The translations under genes and the position numbers were made by a program. Source: Bacteroidota bacterium (GTDB lineage Bacteria; Bacteroidota; Rhodothermia; Rhodothermales; JANQRZ01). From it: 64,000 bases of DNA. Below, piece by piece: positions 1 through 8,016 of this stretch. The stretch covers positions 16,003 through 80,002 of the forward strand of contig JBCDKT010000003.1 in NCBI GenBank assembly GCA_038746285.1. Reading direction: 5' to 3'. The notes under the pieces are model-generated. The model was not told where the DNA came from. It was given only the letters and a program-made list of their open reading frames with translations, and did no database searches. Positions within the stretch are counted from its first letter, which is position 1, and each line of letters begins with the position of its first letter.

Positions 1-921
1 GTCCCCGAGAAGTAGCGTGCCCACCGCGAGGAGCGCGCCCACGCCCAGCGCGCCGGCTGCTACGAGGCGTACGCGCTGCTTGCCCTCCACAATCAGGAAC
101 AGCACTCCCAGGCCGGCCGCCACCGCCAGCCACACGGCGCGGCTCAGGCCCACGGCAACGCCGGCGAAGGACGCGGCAGCAAAGACCAGCGCCACCACTT
201 GGCCCCGCAGCGTACGCGCGAAGTAGAGCAGGAAAACGAGCGACCCGAGGAGGCCGATCATGAGGAACCGCTCGTGCTCGCGCTCGCGGTTGTTGGCGAT
301 CTGCCAGAGGTGTTCTGCCTCGCGCAGGTCCGTGGCGTAGTTGTAGAAGGTCTGCAAGGCGAGGATCAGGACGATGAGGGCCAGCGTCCCCAGCATGACG
401 TGGACGCCGTAGCGCTCGCGCACCAGGGCCTCCTTGATCGGGAAGTAAAACGCGAACAGTACGAGCGCCATCCACTGGCGGACGGCCGGGCCGGGGAGGC
501 CGCCCGTGAACGGGACGAGGACCAGCGAGGCCGTCCCGAAGACAAGCAGCAGCGCGACTGCGCAGTCCAGCGGCGTGCGGAGCAGGCGCTCGCGGCCCAG
601 TACAGCGTGGTAGACGAACCACGACCCGAGGTAGCTGAGGTAGTAGACCCCGCACAGGGCCTCCGTTATCTGCACGCCCTCTTCCTTTTGCAGCACGAAC
701 ACGAGCGCCACGAGCACCACGCTGAGGTGGGCCAGTGGGTGCCGTACGAGCACAGCCAGTGCGCCCCCCGCAATGAGCACCAGCGGGAGCAGCACGATGA
801 ACGTCGGGGCCGCCCAGCCCAGCGCGAAAATGGACCCTAGGCCGAGCACCAGAAAGGCTCCCAGGAGTCTCTCGCCCCAGCGGCGGACGGACTCTACCGA
901 AGGCAGCGCGTCCGCCGCCAT
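1..921 (-). CDS. O-antigen ligase/polymerase-like membrane protein, partial
   Basis: The reading frame is open from an ATG at 921 to the left edge, so about 307 N-terminal residues are visible and the C-terminus lies outside. The product is almost entirely hydrophobic, with about eight or more membrane segments and short charged loops, as in Wzy polymerases and WaaL/O-antigen ligases. Its ATG overlaps the stop of the upstream Wzz-type gene in a TGATG arrangement, which suggests translational coupling. Position right behind SLBB and Wzz genes supports a role in building or ligating a surface polysaccharide in the inner membrane. The diagnostic large periplasmic loop is not in view, so polymerase versus ligase cannot be decided. 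Confidence 0.75.
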   Translation of the reverse strand, partial: MAADALPSVESVRRWGERLLGAFLVLGLGSIFALGWAAPTFIVLLPLVLIAGGALAVLVRHPLAHLSVVLVALVFVLQKEEGVQITEALCGVYYLSYLGSWFVYHAVLGRERLLRTPLDCAVALLLVFGTASLVLVPFTGGLPGPAVRQWMALVLFAFYFPIKEALVRERYGVHVMLGTLALIVLILALQTFYNYATDLREAEHLWQIANNREREHERFLMIGLLGSLVFLLYFARTLRGQVVALVFAAASFAGVAVGLSRAVWLAVAAGLGVLFLIVEGKQRVRLVAAGALGVGALLAVGTLLLGD

Positions 922-2168
922 CACGCGTCCGCGTTTGCGGCGGCCCGGCGGAGCCGCTCGGCGACGTAGGGATAGTGCCGCCGCCACCAGGCGAGCAGGA
1001 GGACGAACGACACAGCGAGCACGAAGCCGGAGAGCGTGCTCACGATGACGATGAAGCGGCGGGAAGGCCGCGCCGGCTGGATGGGCGGTACCGCCGCGTC
1101 GAGCACCTGCACGGCGTCGGTCTCGTTCATCTCCTGAATCCGGGCTTGCTCGTAGATCGGGTAAACCGTCTCTATGATCTCGGCCTGGATGAGCTGGCCC
1201 TGGATCAGCTCGGCGTAGCGGCGGGTGAGCGCGGGCAATTCACCCATGGCGACAGGGAGGAGCGCGTCCCGTCCGCTGAGCGCACCCTGGACCTGGCCGC
1301 GCGCAGCGCGCAGCGCTTCCCGTGCCGTGCGCACCTGAGGATTATCGGAGCCGTACTGGCTCAGGAGGGTCTGGTAGGCTACCTCCGTCTCCGCAACGCT
1401 CGCCCGGGCCACCGCCATGCCCTCCATGAAGACCTGGGCCTGCGTCTCTAGCTCCACCACGCCGTGCTCTTCCTGGAACGTCTGCAACTCGGCACGCACG
1501 GAGTCCAGGTCGGCCTCGGCCTCGGCCAAGCGGATCTCGATGAATGAGCGCGTCTGCCCGGCATTCTCGGAGGTGAGGCGCGTGTGCACCTCGTTGAGTC
1601 TCTCCACCATGAAGTTCGCCATACGGGCTGCCCGCTCGGGGTCCCGGTCGTAGGCCCGCACGGCCAGCGAGAGGAACTCGGGGTCCACGTCGAACTCCAC
1701 GTTCTTGCTCAGGCGCATCATCGCGTCGAACTCCGGCGTCTCGGAGTCGTCGGTCTCGTACACCTGGACGAGGTCGAAGGCGTCGACGACGGAGGTCTTC
1801 ATGCCGTCGCTGTTCAGGATGGCGAGGTAGCGCGTGTACTCGCCGCCGCCGACGCCGAGGAGGCCGCCCAGGCCGCCAGGGCCGCCGACGAGCCCGCTGA
1901 GCACAGAGAGCGCGCCGCCCTCGGGCTGAAGCACGCGCGCCTCAGCGGCATAGTAGCGTGGCAGCAGCAGCGCCAGGAGGATCGACCCTACGGCCGCAAC
2001 AGCCGTGACGCCAGCGATGAGCCGGCGGCGCTGGTACAGAAGGCCCGCTGCGCTCCACAGCGCCTGCTCAGACCGTTCCCGAGTCGATGCAGGTACAGTG
2101 CTGGGCGGCGTGCTCCCGTTGCCGAGGCGCGGTTCTCCAAGGCGGGTTTCTCTGGTTTCGACATCCAT
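921..2168 (-). CDS. Wzz-type polysaccharide chain-length determinant
   Basis: About 415 residues from the ATG at 2168; a GTG at 2201 would add 11 residues. A cytoplasmic N-terminus is followed by a membrane helix (about residues 48-70, core VTAVAAVGSILLALLLP), a long periplasmic part with coiled-coil helices (LAEAEADLDSVRAELQTF), and a second membrane helix near residues 375-397. This is the layout of Wzz/PCP co-polymerases that set polymer length. No Walker A motif or tyrosine-rich tail follows, so it is not a fused BY-kinase. A glycine-rich stretch near residues 85-100 (GGPGGLGGLLGVGGGE) is unusual. It lies between the export protein gene and the O-antigen ligase-like gene, in one transcription unit. 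Confidence 0.85.
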   Translation of the reverse strand: MDVETRETRLGEPRLGNGSTPPSTVPASTRERSEQALWSAAGLLYQRRRLIAGVTAVAAVGSILLALLLPRYYAAEARVLQPEGGALSVLSGLVGGPGGLGGLLGVGGGEYTRYLAILNSDGMKTSVVDAFDLVQVYETDDSETPEFDAMMRLSKNVEFDVDPEFLSLAVRAYDRDPERAARMANFMVERLNEVHTRLTSENAGQTRSFIEIRLAEAEADLDSVRAELQTFQEEHGVVELETQAQVFMEGMAVARASVAETEVAYQTLLSQYGSDNPQVRTAREALRAARGQVQGALSGRDALLPVAMGELPALTRRYAELIQGQLIQAEIIETVYPIYEQARIQEMNETDAVQVLDAAVPPIQPARPSRRFIVIVSTLSGFVLAVSFVLLLAWWRRHYPYVAERLRRAAANADA

Positions 2169-2241
2169 AACAGTTGCGGTATGAGCACTCCACCAACGCA
2201 CCGCCGACGCTCAGACGCATGCCGGCTCGGTCTCGGCGAGG

Positions 2242-4059
2242 CTAGTCGCGGGTCAGCGAGAGGTAGACCGTGATGAACGAGGCGACGGCGCTGGCCGCGG
2301 CGAGGCCAGCCTGGATGTACTGGAACCGCCGCGCGGTGCGGTTCTGCTCCTGCTGCAGTTCGATGGCGCGCTCCTGGAGCACGATCCCCTGCACGGCCGG
2401 CGTGTCGCCAACGCCGACGCGGTTCACAAAGACGTAGTCGCCGGAGGCGAGCGGGGCGTCGGTGGCGAGGCGTATACGTCCTGTTCCGGCGTCCCGCACG
2501 TAGGTCTTTTCGGCGGCGTCGCTGCGGCCTCCTGCCTGCTCGACGTAGTAGTCCGCGTCCCGTCCTGCCTGGACAGGGACGTAGCCCGGCCGCTGGACCT
2601 GGCCGGCGACGAGTACCGCCTGCGGGTCGCCCGGGATCACGAGGCGGTCGCCGTCCCGCAGTGGAATGGCAGGGCCGGTGCCGGTGAGGGCAGCCGCCAC
2701 GTCCACCGAGACGCGCTGCGGTTGCAGCAGCTCCCGGCCGTAAAACTGCCGCCCAGCGAAGTCGAGGTCGCTGTTCCGGGTTAGCTCGCTGATCTCGGCT
2801 TCGACGGCCCGCTGGACGGCTAGGGGCGCGATCTCGGCGTCGAGCGGAATCTCACGGAAGGGGGTGAGTTGGTCCGGTTCGTACAAGGCTGACCGAGTAG
2901 CCCCCCGGCGTTCCAGGTACGCTCCCCGTGCGAGCGCGCCCGGCCGCAGACTCCCGGCCAGCGCCACGAGGTCTTGGAGCGTCGTCTCGCCCGAGCGGAC
3001 GGGGTAGGAGCCCGGGTAGCGCACGTAGCCCGCCACGGTTGCGACGCCCGCGTCGAGGTCGCGCGGCATCACGAGCAGGCGGTCGCCGGGCTGGAGGCTC
3101 GGGTTTTCGGCGAGGCCCGCAGCGAGAGCACCAGCATCGAGCGTCTGGGCTCCCTCCGCATCGCCGCGCCGCAGAAGCCGGACCGGCCCGAGGGCATCCA
3201 GGTCCGCTTGGTCAGTGGCGATGAGGAGCAGGTCGAGCGCCGTGTCGCCGTCCCGGAAGTCGTAGGAGCCGGGCGTCGAGACCTCGCCCTCGACGGCCAC
3301 CGCAGCGAGGTCGTCGCGGAAAGCAGGGACGTAGAGCGCGTCCCCGTCGCGGAGGTACGGGTTGAAGCGGAGGTCGCCGGAGGCGTAGTAGCGCCAGAGG
3401 TCCACGGTCTCGGCCGTGCCGTCGCGGCGGCGCAGCTCGACGTTGCGCAGGGCTGGCAGGAACGCCGGCTCGCCGGAGAGCGCGGCCGCCTGGCGGAGCT
3501 GGCGCAGCACGAACAGCGGGTTGGTGTCGTCCATCGCCGCGCTCAGCGCGTCCTCGACGCGGGCCACCGGCACGACGACGTGCCGCCCCGGCCGGGTCAC
3601 CGTCCCGGCGACGTGGACGTAGAACTGCCGGGGGCGCTCTAGCGCAATCTCCGTCTGGACGTTGCGGTAGGCGCGCTGCAGGCCGGTCCGGACCGCTCGC
3701 CGGGCTTCGCCCAGGGTTTCGCCCGACACCTCGAACGTCCCCACGTCCGGCACCACGAGCAGACCCTCAGCCGTCACCGGAAGGCTGAGCTGCAGCGGAA
3801 TCGCCGTCCCAATCGTGACACCGAACACGTCGCCGGGACCGACGAGGTAGGCGTCTGGGTCGAGTGCTCCTTCCAGCGGGACGGTGTCTCCGGTGAGCGC
3901 TCGCTGGAGCGTGGCGCGCCGGGCCTGCTGGAACGCGGCTTCCGTCTCGGGGGTGAGACCGCTGAGCCCCTGCGCCTGGGTGCCGGCCGGCACGAGGAGG
4001 AGAGCCAGGAGGGTGCAGCAGGTGAGCCGGGGAACGGCCCAGAAGTCTGCGAGAGGCAT
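2242..4059 (-). CDS. SLBB-domain polysaccharide export protein (Wza-like)
   Basis: About 605 residues from the ATG at 4059, chosen because it starts a clean signal peptide (TCCTLLALLLVPAGTQAQG). After it comes a Poly_export domain (YLVGPGDVFGVTIG) and several SLBB repeats, recognisable by AVAVEGEVSTPGSY, VATVAGYVRYPGSY and VLVAGQVQRPGYV. A C-terminal membrane helix (near AAASAVASFITVYLSL) ends the protein. Proteins of this family form the outer-membrane or periplasm-spanning channel for capsule, O-antigen or exopolysaccharide. It is larger than E. coli Wza because it has extra SLBB modules. It is the first gene of the minus-strand cluster; a TAGTTTGC box lies about 50 nt upstream. Confidence 0.9.
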   Translation of the reverse strand: MPLADFWAVPRLTCCTLLALLLVPAGTQAQGLSGLTPETEAAFQQARRATLQRALTGDTVPLEGALDPDAYLVGPGDVFGVTIGTAIPLQLSLPVTAEGLLVVPDVGTFEVSGETLGEARRAVRTGLQRAYRNVQTEIALERPRQFYVHVAGTVTRPGRHVVVPVARVEDALSAAMDDTNPLFVLRQLRQAAALSGEPAFLPALRNVELRRRDGTAETVDLWRYYASGDLRFNPYLRDGDALYVPAFRDDLAAVAVEGEVSTPGSYDFRDGDTALDLLLIATDQADLDALGPVRLLRRGDAEGAQTLDAGALAAGLAENPSLQPGDRLLVMPRDLDAGVATVAGYVRYPGSYPVRSGETTLQDLVALAGSLRPGALARGAYLERRGATRSALYEPDQLTPFREIPLDAEIAPLAVQRAVEAEISELTRNSDLDFAGRQFYGRELLQPQRVSVDVAAALTGTGPAIPLRDGDRLVIPGDPQAVLVAGQVQRPGYVPVQAGRDADYYVEQAGGRSDAAEKTYVRDAGTGRIRLATDAPLASGDYVFVNRVGVGDTPAVQGIVLQERAIELQQEQNRTARRFQYIQAGLAAASAVASFITVYLSLTRD

Positions 4060-4109
4060 TGGCGGGGGGCGGAGTGCGAAATTTGGACTGCAAACACGAC
4101 AGGCGGCCC

Positions 4110-4117
4110 GCAAACTA
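4110..4117 (-). promoter_or_regulatory. TAGTTTGC -7-like box upstream of the SLBB gene
   Basis: Read on the minus strand, TAGTTTGC lies about 50 nt upstream of the ATG at 4059. It matches a box found before many other genes of this window, and resembles the TAnnTTTG -7 element known from Bacteroidota. Functional role is inferred from recurrence and position only. Confidence 0.4.
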
Positions 4118-4186
4118 AGGGCGCGTCCAACCTAGCGCAACCGTGGCCCCCGTCTCCGGCTTTTCGGCCTTTCGTCTTCGCCAAAA

Positions 4187-5050
4187 ATGAGTCCTCCTGT
4201 TTCCGCCGGTACCCTGCGCCGAGTAGCTCCGGCCAAAATCAACCTCGGTCTCCACGTCCTGCGCCGTCGCCTGGACGGCTACCACGACGTAGAAACGGTC
4301 CTCCTGCCTGTCGGCTGGCGCGACCGGCTGACCGTCCGGCATGGCAAGCCCTTTAGCTTCTCATGCACCGACCCGACGCTGCCTGTGGACGACCGCAACC
4401 TCTGCGTGCGCGCGGCCCATGCCCTCGCCGCACATGCGGGCATCGAGCCCCACGGAGCGCTCCACCTCGAAAAACACGTCCCGCACGGGGCAGGCCTCGG
4501 CGGCGGATCGTCCGACGCGGCCCACACCTTGCGCCTGCTCGCCGACTGGTGGAGCCTCGAGGTGCCTGGGTCCGCGCTCCACGCCCTCGCCGCCCGCCTC
4601 GGCTCCGACGTGCCGTTCTTCCTCCACGACGAGGCGATGCTCGCCACCGGGCGCGGCGAGGTGCTGGAGCCGCTGGCCGCCGAGCCGTACCGCCTGCCGT
4701 TTGCGCTCACCATCGTGATGCCACCGGTCCACGTCTCGACCGGGGACGCCTATGCGCTCGTGCAGCCGAACGCCGAGCCCGGCCCCGACCTGCGCGCTAC
4801 GGTACTCTCAAACGACCTGGAGCGGTGGCACCGCGACCTCGTCAACGACTTCCAGGCACCCATCTTCGAGCGCTACCCCGAGGCGTGCAGGGTACGAGAT
4901 ACGCTGGTGGAGTCGGGAGCCGGGTACGCTGCACTCTCTGGCTCCGGGGCCGCCGTGTTCGGCGTCTTCGAGCAGGCAAAGGCCGCACGGCACGCCGCGC
5001 ACGCTGCGGAGGCTACCGGCCTCCGCGCGTGGTGGAGCGACGCTGCGTAG
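4187..5050 (+). CDS. ispE: 4-(cytidine 5'-diphospho)-2-C-methyl-D-erythritol kinase
   Basis: 287 residues, normal for IspE. The N-terminus has the family signature APAKINLGLHV with RLDGYHDVET, the GHMP-kinase ATP-binding loop is VPHGAGLGGGSSDAA, and the C-terminal GHMP motif is LSGSGAAVFGVF. IspE phosphorylates CDP-methylerythritol in the cytosolic MEP route to isoprenoids; ispG of the same pathway is 22 kb away in this window. The gene stands alone, divergent from the polysaccharide cluster and convergent with the secreted protein gene at 5170. Assignment is firm. Confidence 0.95.
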   Translation: MSPPVSAGTLRRVAPAKINLGLHVLRRRLDGYHDVETVLLPVGWRDRLTVRHGKPFSFSCTDPTLPVDDRNLCVRAAHALAAHAGIEPHGALHLEKHVPHGAGLGGGSSDAAHTLRLLADWWSLEVPGSALHALAARLGSDVPFFLHDEAMLATGRGEVLEPLAAEPYRLPFALTIVMPPVHVSTGDAYALVQPNAEPGPDLRATVLSNDLERWHRDLVNDFQAPIFERYPEACRVRDTLVESGAGYAALSGSGAAVFGVFEQAKAARHAAHAAEATGLRAWWSDAA

Positions 5051-5055
5051 TGCCG

Positions 5056-5165
5056 AGAGCCTGTATTCAAGCCGAACGTGACGGACTGCGAACAGCGTGG
5101 CACAACGCTGGAGGCCCCGCGCCGCGCTCGTTCTCGCCTGCGTCCTCACTTCGAATACAGGCTCT
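5056..5165. repeat. 13-bp perfect inverted repeat flanking an 84-bp insert
   Basis: AGAGCCTGTATTC (5056-5068) and its exact reverse complement (5153-5165) bracket the gap between the convergent ends of ispE and the 5170 gene. A smaller hairpin, CAGCGT/ACGCTG (5093-5110), lies inside. The spacing is too long for a classic terminator. It could be a two-arm structured terminator region or a small non-autonomous mobile element; no target duplication is obvious. Confidence 0.5.
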
Positions 5166-5169
5166 GAGA

Positions 5170-6657
5170 TTAACGTTCGGTGCAGTCGAACGCGACGGTA
5201 CGGTGCGCCCGGGTGGTGAGGTTGTCACGGTTCGGATACCTCCAGTGCTCGCCCTGGACGATGCCGTGCGGTTCCCAGAAGTCCTGCGCTGTTGCCTCCA
5301 GTTCGAGGCCCGTCTGCTTCCGGTGCGGCGTGACGGTGAGCGTGCGGTCCACGCTCTCCCGCCACGGCCCTGCCGCTCCCGTACGGTCCAGGTACCGATA
5401 CCGGTAGGACGTGAAGTACGTCCCGATGCGATGCACCTCCACTGTCCAGTCGACGGCCTCACCGCACTGCACGCGGTCCGGCCCGGTGATCCGAAGTGGG
5501 ATGCTGTCCGGGTAGTCGTAGACTTCGATGGTCGGGCGACCGGTGGTGTTGACGCGCGTGAGGTCGGCTCTGCGGAGGAGAGCCACCTGCGCGAGTACGT
5601 CCCCCACGTCCAGCTCGCCGGCAGGCGTGTAGTACGCCCAGTCTACTTCGAGGCTGTGTGAGGCGCGGAGGCGGGGGTGCCGGTCGCGGTGCCTGGGCTT
5701 GAGCCAGTGCAGGGAGAAGGCGAGGTGCATCGGGGCCTGGGGGTAGAACGAGGGGCCGGTCGTGACCGAGCGCTCGGCGACGGAGCGAAGCGACCGGTCG
5801 CGTGATTCCGGCATCATGCGGTACGTCACGGTCTGCGCCTCGCCGTCTACGTGCATCACCAGGTAGAGCCAGCGTTCGGCCCAAGAGCCGACGACCGGGG
5901 CGGTCTCCATGAAGGCCTGGGTAGGCGGCCCGTTTCGTGCGAGGAACCCGTCGCCGGTCCCTTTAGGGGCCGGCCCCGCCTCGTCCATGCGCTGCGCGCC
6001 GCTTGGCTCGTAGTGTACGCCGAAGTGGTTGGTGACGCTCATGCGCGAGACGAAGTCACGGTCGGGGGCACCATCCCGACCGCGGACACGGGGGTGGCTC
6101 TCGTTCTCGAAGTCAAGCTCGGACCAGAAGCGCCTGCGCACGGGCTGACCACTCTGGTCCGACTCGAGGATGTAGGACGTGGGCGACATGGTCCACACGG
6201 CTTGGCGAAGCTCATGCCCGCCCCGGTGCTCCGAGAGCCGGACGCGCCACAGGTACGTCCCCGCTCGCATCGCCCGGGGCGAGAAGACGACCTGGCTCCG
6301 GTCGTAGTCCTCGGCCTCGAAGCCGGCCGGCAGCCCCATCTTCATGACCGATGGCTCCTCGAACGTGATGGTGCCAGGGATGGGAAGGCTGCTCCGGTTG
6401 AAGCGGTGCCACCCCCGGCTCTGCACGGTCCCATCGGGCATCGTCCACGCATTGAGGCCGAAGAGGTCGCCCGTTGGAGCGTGCTCGATGGAGCCGGTGG
6501 TCCGCGCCGAGGCGTAGGCGAAATCGTCGAAGAACGCGGGGAGCGCACCGTAGTAGCACGGGCCGTCGTAGCCGACTGGCGTGCTGTGGCACGGCGTCGG
6601 CTGGGCGTGCGAAGAGCCAAAGGCAAGGACGAGCAGGGCGAGCAGAGGGAGACGCAT
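5170..6657 (-). CDS. secreted protein with GH16-like features, function unknown
   Basis: About 495 residues from the ATG at 6657, which gives a signal peptide ending near SSHA-QPTP; a TTG at 6684 would only add a proline-rich leader. Residues after the signal include a Cys pair (CHST, GPCYYG), then FDDFAY, VVFSPRAMRAGTYLWRVRLS and SELDFENES. That order of a framed DDF start, strand-rich middle and an (E/D)xDxE-like motif resembles laminarinase-type GH16 folds, but the exact ExDxxE active-site motif is not certain. A C-terminal part (about residues 380-490) looks like an Ig-like domain. Export to periplasm or outside is likely. The gene ends just short of ispE and begins within 30 bp of the sbcD-like stop. 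Confidence 0.5.
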   Translation of the reverse strand: MRLPLLALLVLAFGSSHAQPTPCHSTPVGYDGPCYYGALPAFFDDFAYASARTTGSIEHAPTGDLFGLNAWTMPDGTVQSRGWHRFNRSSLPIPGTITFEEPSVMKMGLPAGFEAEDYDRSQVVFSPRAMRAGTYLWRVRLSEHRGGHELRQAVWTMSPTSYILESDQSGQPVRRRFWSELDFENESHPRVRGRDGAPDRDFVSRMSVTNHFGVHYEPSGAQRMDEAGPAPKGTGDGFLARNGPPTQAFMETAPVVGSWAERWLYLVMHVDGEAQTVTYRMMPESRDRSLRSVAERSVTTGPSFYPQAPMHLAFSLHWLKPRHRDRHPRLRASHSLEVDWAYYTPAGELDVGDVLAQVALLRRADLTRVNTTGRPTIEVYDYPDSIPLRITGPDRVQCGEAVDWTVEVHRIGTYFTSYRYRYLDRTGAAGPWRESVDRTLTVTPHRKQTGLELEATAQDFWEPHGIVQGEHWRYPNRDNLTTRAHRTVAFDCTER

Positions 6658-6684
6658 CGGGGCAGGGGAGGGGGGGGGAAACAA

Positions 6685-7932
6685 TCAGGTTCTTCCTTCA
6701 ACCTCGCGCTCGATTTCGAGCGCCGCGGCGAGGAGGTCGTCCCGGAGCGGGGCGAGCTTCTCGTGCTGGGCGACGTACTGTGCCATCGCGTCCTTGAGGT
6801 CGGCGTCGCGCTGCACGCTCGTGGTCCGCTTGCGCTCGGCGGGGTCTACGACGCGCTCGACAGCGGCGACGGTGTCGGCCTCGGCCAGGGCGGCGCGGAC
6901 GGCGTGGAGGTCGACCTGCGGCACCTGCGACTCGTCGATCCGGTAGCGGACCCGGACGACGGCCTCGCGCACGTCGGCCAGCTTGATCCGGCCGACAATC
7001 GCGCCGGTCGGGTCGGCGGCGGCGCGGGCGTCGGCCTCGATGGGTACGAAACGCCGGGCAGGCGTCGGGACGAAGGTGTAGGTCGTCTTCTTTTTGGGAC
7101 CCTCAGCGCCGATCTCTACGAGGACAAAGCCCTTGTCGGCGTCGTGCTCCTTGAACGAGATCCGCTCCAGCGAGGACGGGTAGACGACCGGCGGCCCGTC
7201 GCCGCGCTCGTAGGCCTCGCGGTTCCGGTCCTGGTACTTGTGAATGTGCCCGAGTGCGACGTAGTCCACACCCGGCTGCGCGAGCTGGCCGACGGTGAAC
7301 TTCGGCTCGTGGGCGATGAGGCTCGTCCGCTCACTCCCGCCGACCTCGGCCCCCTGGACGGTGAAGTGACCCGCGACGACCGCGGGCAGCGCCGGGTCGA
7401 GCTCGGTCGCGGCCTGCTGCACGAAGCCCGCGTACAGCTCCTCGATGAAGGTGCGGACCTCCTCGGGCGTCTTCTTGCGGTGCGTCTCCTTCGAGAGCAG
7501 GATCGAGCGGATCGGCCACGGTAGCGCGATCAGTTGCAGCGGCCCCGCCTTCGTCTCTACGCGGTCCACGGTCGGCTTCCGGTAGATGCGGACGTTGCCG
7601 GTGAGGTAGCCGAAGATGTCCACGCTCGACGCCTTGCCGAAGGAGACCGGGTGGTCGTGGTTGCCGACGACCATCACGATGGGAACGCCCGCCTCGGCGA
7701 CCGGCCGGAGGCACTCGGCGAAGAGCTTCTGCTGCGTCGGCGTCGGGTCGGCGGTGCGGTAGGCGTCGCCGCAGAAGAGGAAGAGGTCCACGTCCTCGGC
7801 GACGGCGCGCTCGGCCATGAACCGGAAGCTCCGCTCGAAGTCGTGGAGCCGCGAGTTCAGCCCGGTCTCGGGGTTGAGCCGCCCGTGCGTCTCGTACCCG
7901 AGGTGGATGTCGGCAGTGTGAAGCAGTTTCAT
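6685..7932 (-). CDS. SbcD/Mre11-family metallophosphoesterase exonuclease
   Basis: About 415 residues from ATG 7932; the family start MKLLHTADIHLG fixes it. Metal-binding motifs typical of Mre11/SbcD are visible in order: DIHLG, FCGDAY, VVGNHDH, VAGHFT and LGHIHKYQ. SbcD is the nuclease subunit of the SbcCD complex that opens DNA hairpins and processes double-strand ends in the cytoplasm. A C-terminal capping domain (TFVPTPARRFVPIE onward) is present. The usual partner sbcC (a long SMC-like ATPase) is not next to it: downstream is the secreted GH16-like gene and upstream the PBP gene, so the partner must be elsewhere or absent. Confidence 0.88.
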   Translation of the reverse strand: MKLLHTADIHLGYETHGRLNPETGLNSRLHDFERSFRFMAERAVAEDVDLFLFCGDAYRTADPTPTQQKLFAECLRPVAEAGVPIVMVVGNHDHPVSFGKASSVDIFGYLTGNVRIYRKPTVDRVETKAGPLQLIALPWPIRSILLSKETHRKKTPEEVRTFIEELYAGFVQQAATELDPALPAVVAGHFTVQGAEVGGSERTSLIAHEPKFTVGQLAQPGVDYVALGHIHKYQDRNREAYERGDGPPVVYPSSLERISFKEHDADKGFVLVEIGAEGPKKKTTYTFVPTPARRFVPIEADARAAADPTGAIVGRIKLADVREAVVRVRYRIDESQVPQVDLHAVRAALAEADTVAAVERVVDPAERKRTTSVQRDADLKDAMAQYVAQHEKLAPLRDDLLAAALEIEREVEGRT

Positions 7933-8016
7933 GAGTGTCGAGTTACGAGTGACGAATGCCGAGTGGATGCCATGTGCGACCATTCGACACTTGACATTCG
8001 CAACTCGTCACTCGCT
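7933..8016. repeat. degenerate word repeat with inverted arms
   Basis: The spacer between the PBP stop and the sbcD-like start consists of variants of GAGT(T/G)ACGA and CGAATG. Arm 7940-7958 (GAGTTACGAGTGACGAATG) pairs with 7995-8013 at 16 of 19 positions in inverted orientation. It belongs to a class of locus-specific wordy spacers seen elsewhere in this window. Confidence 0.6.
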
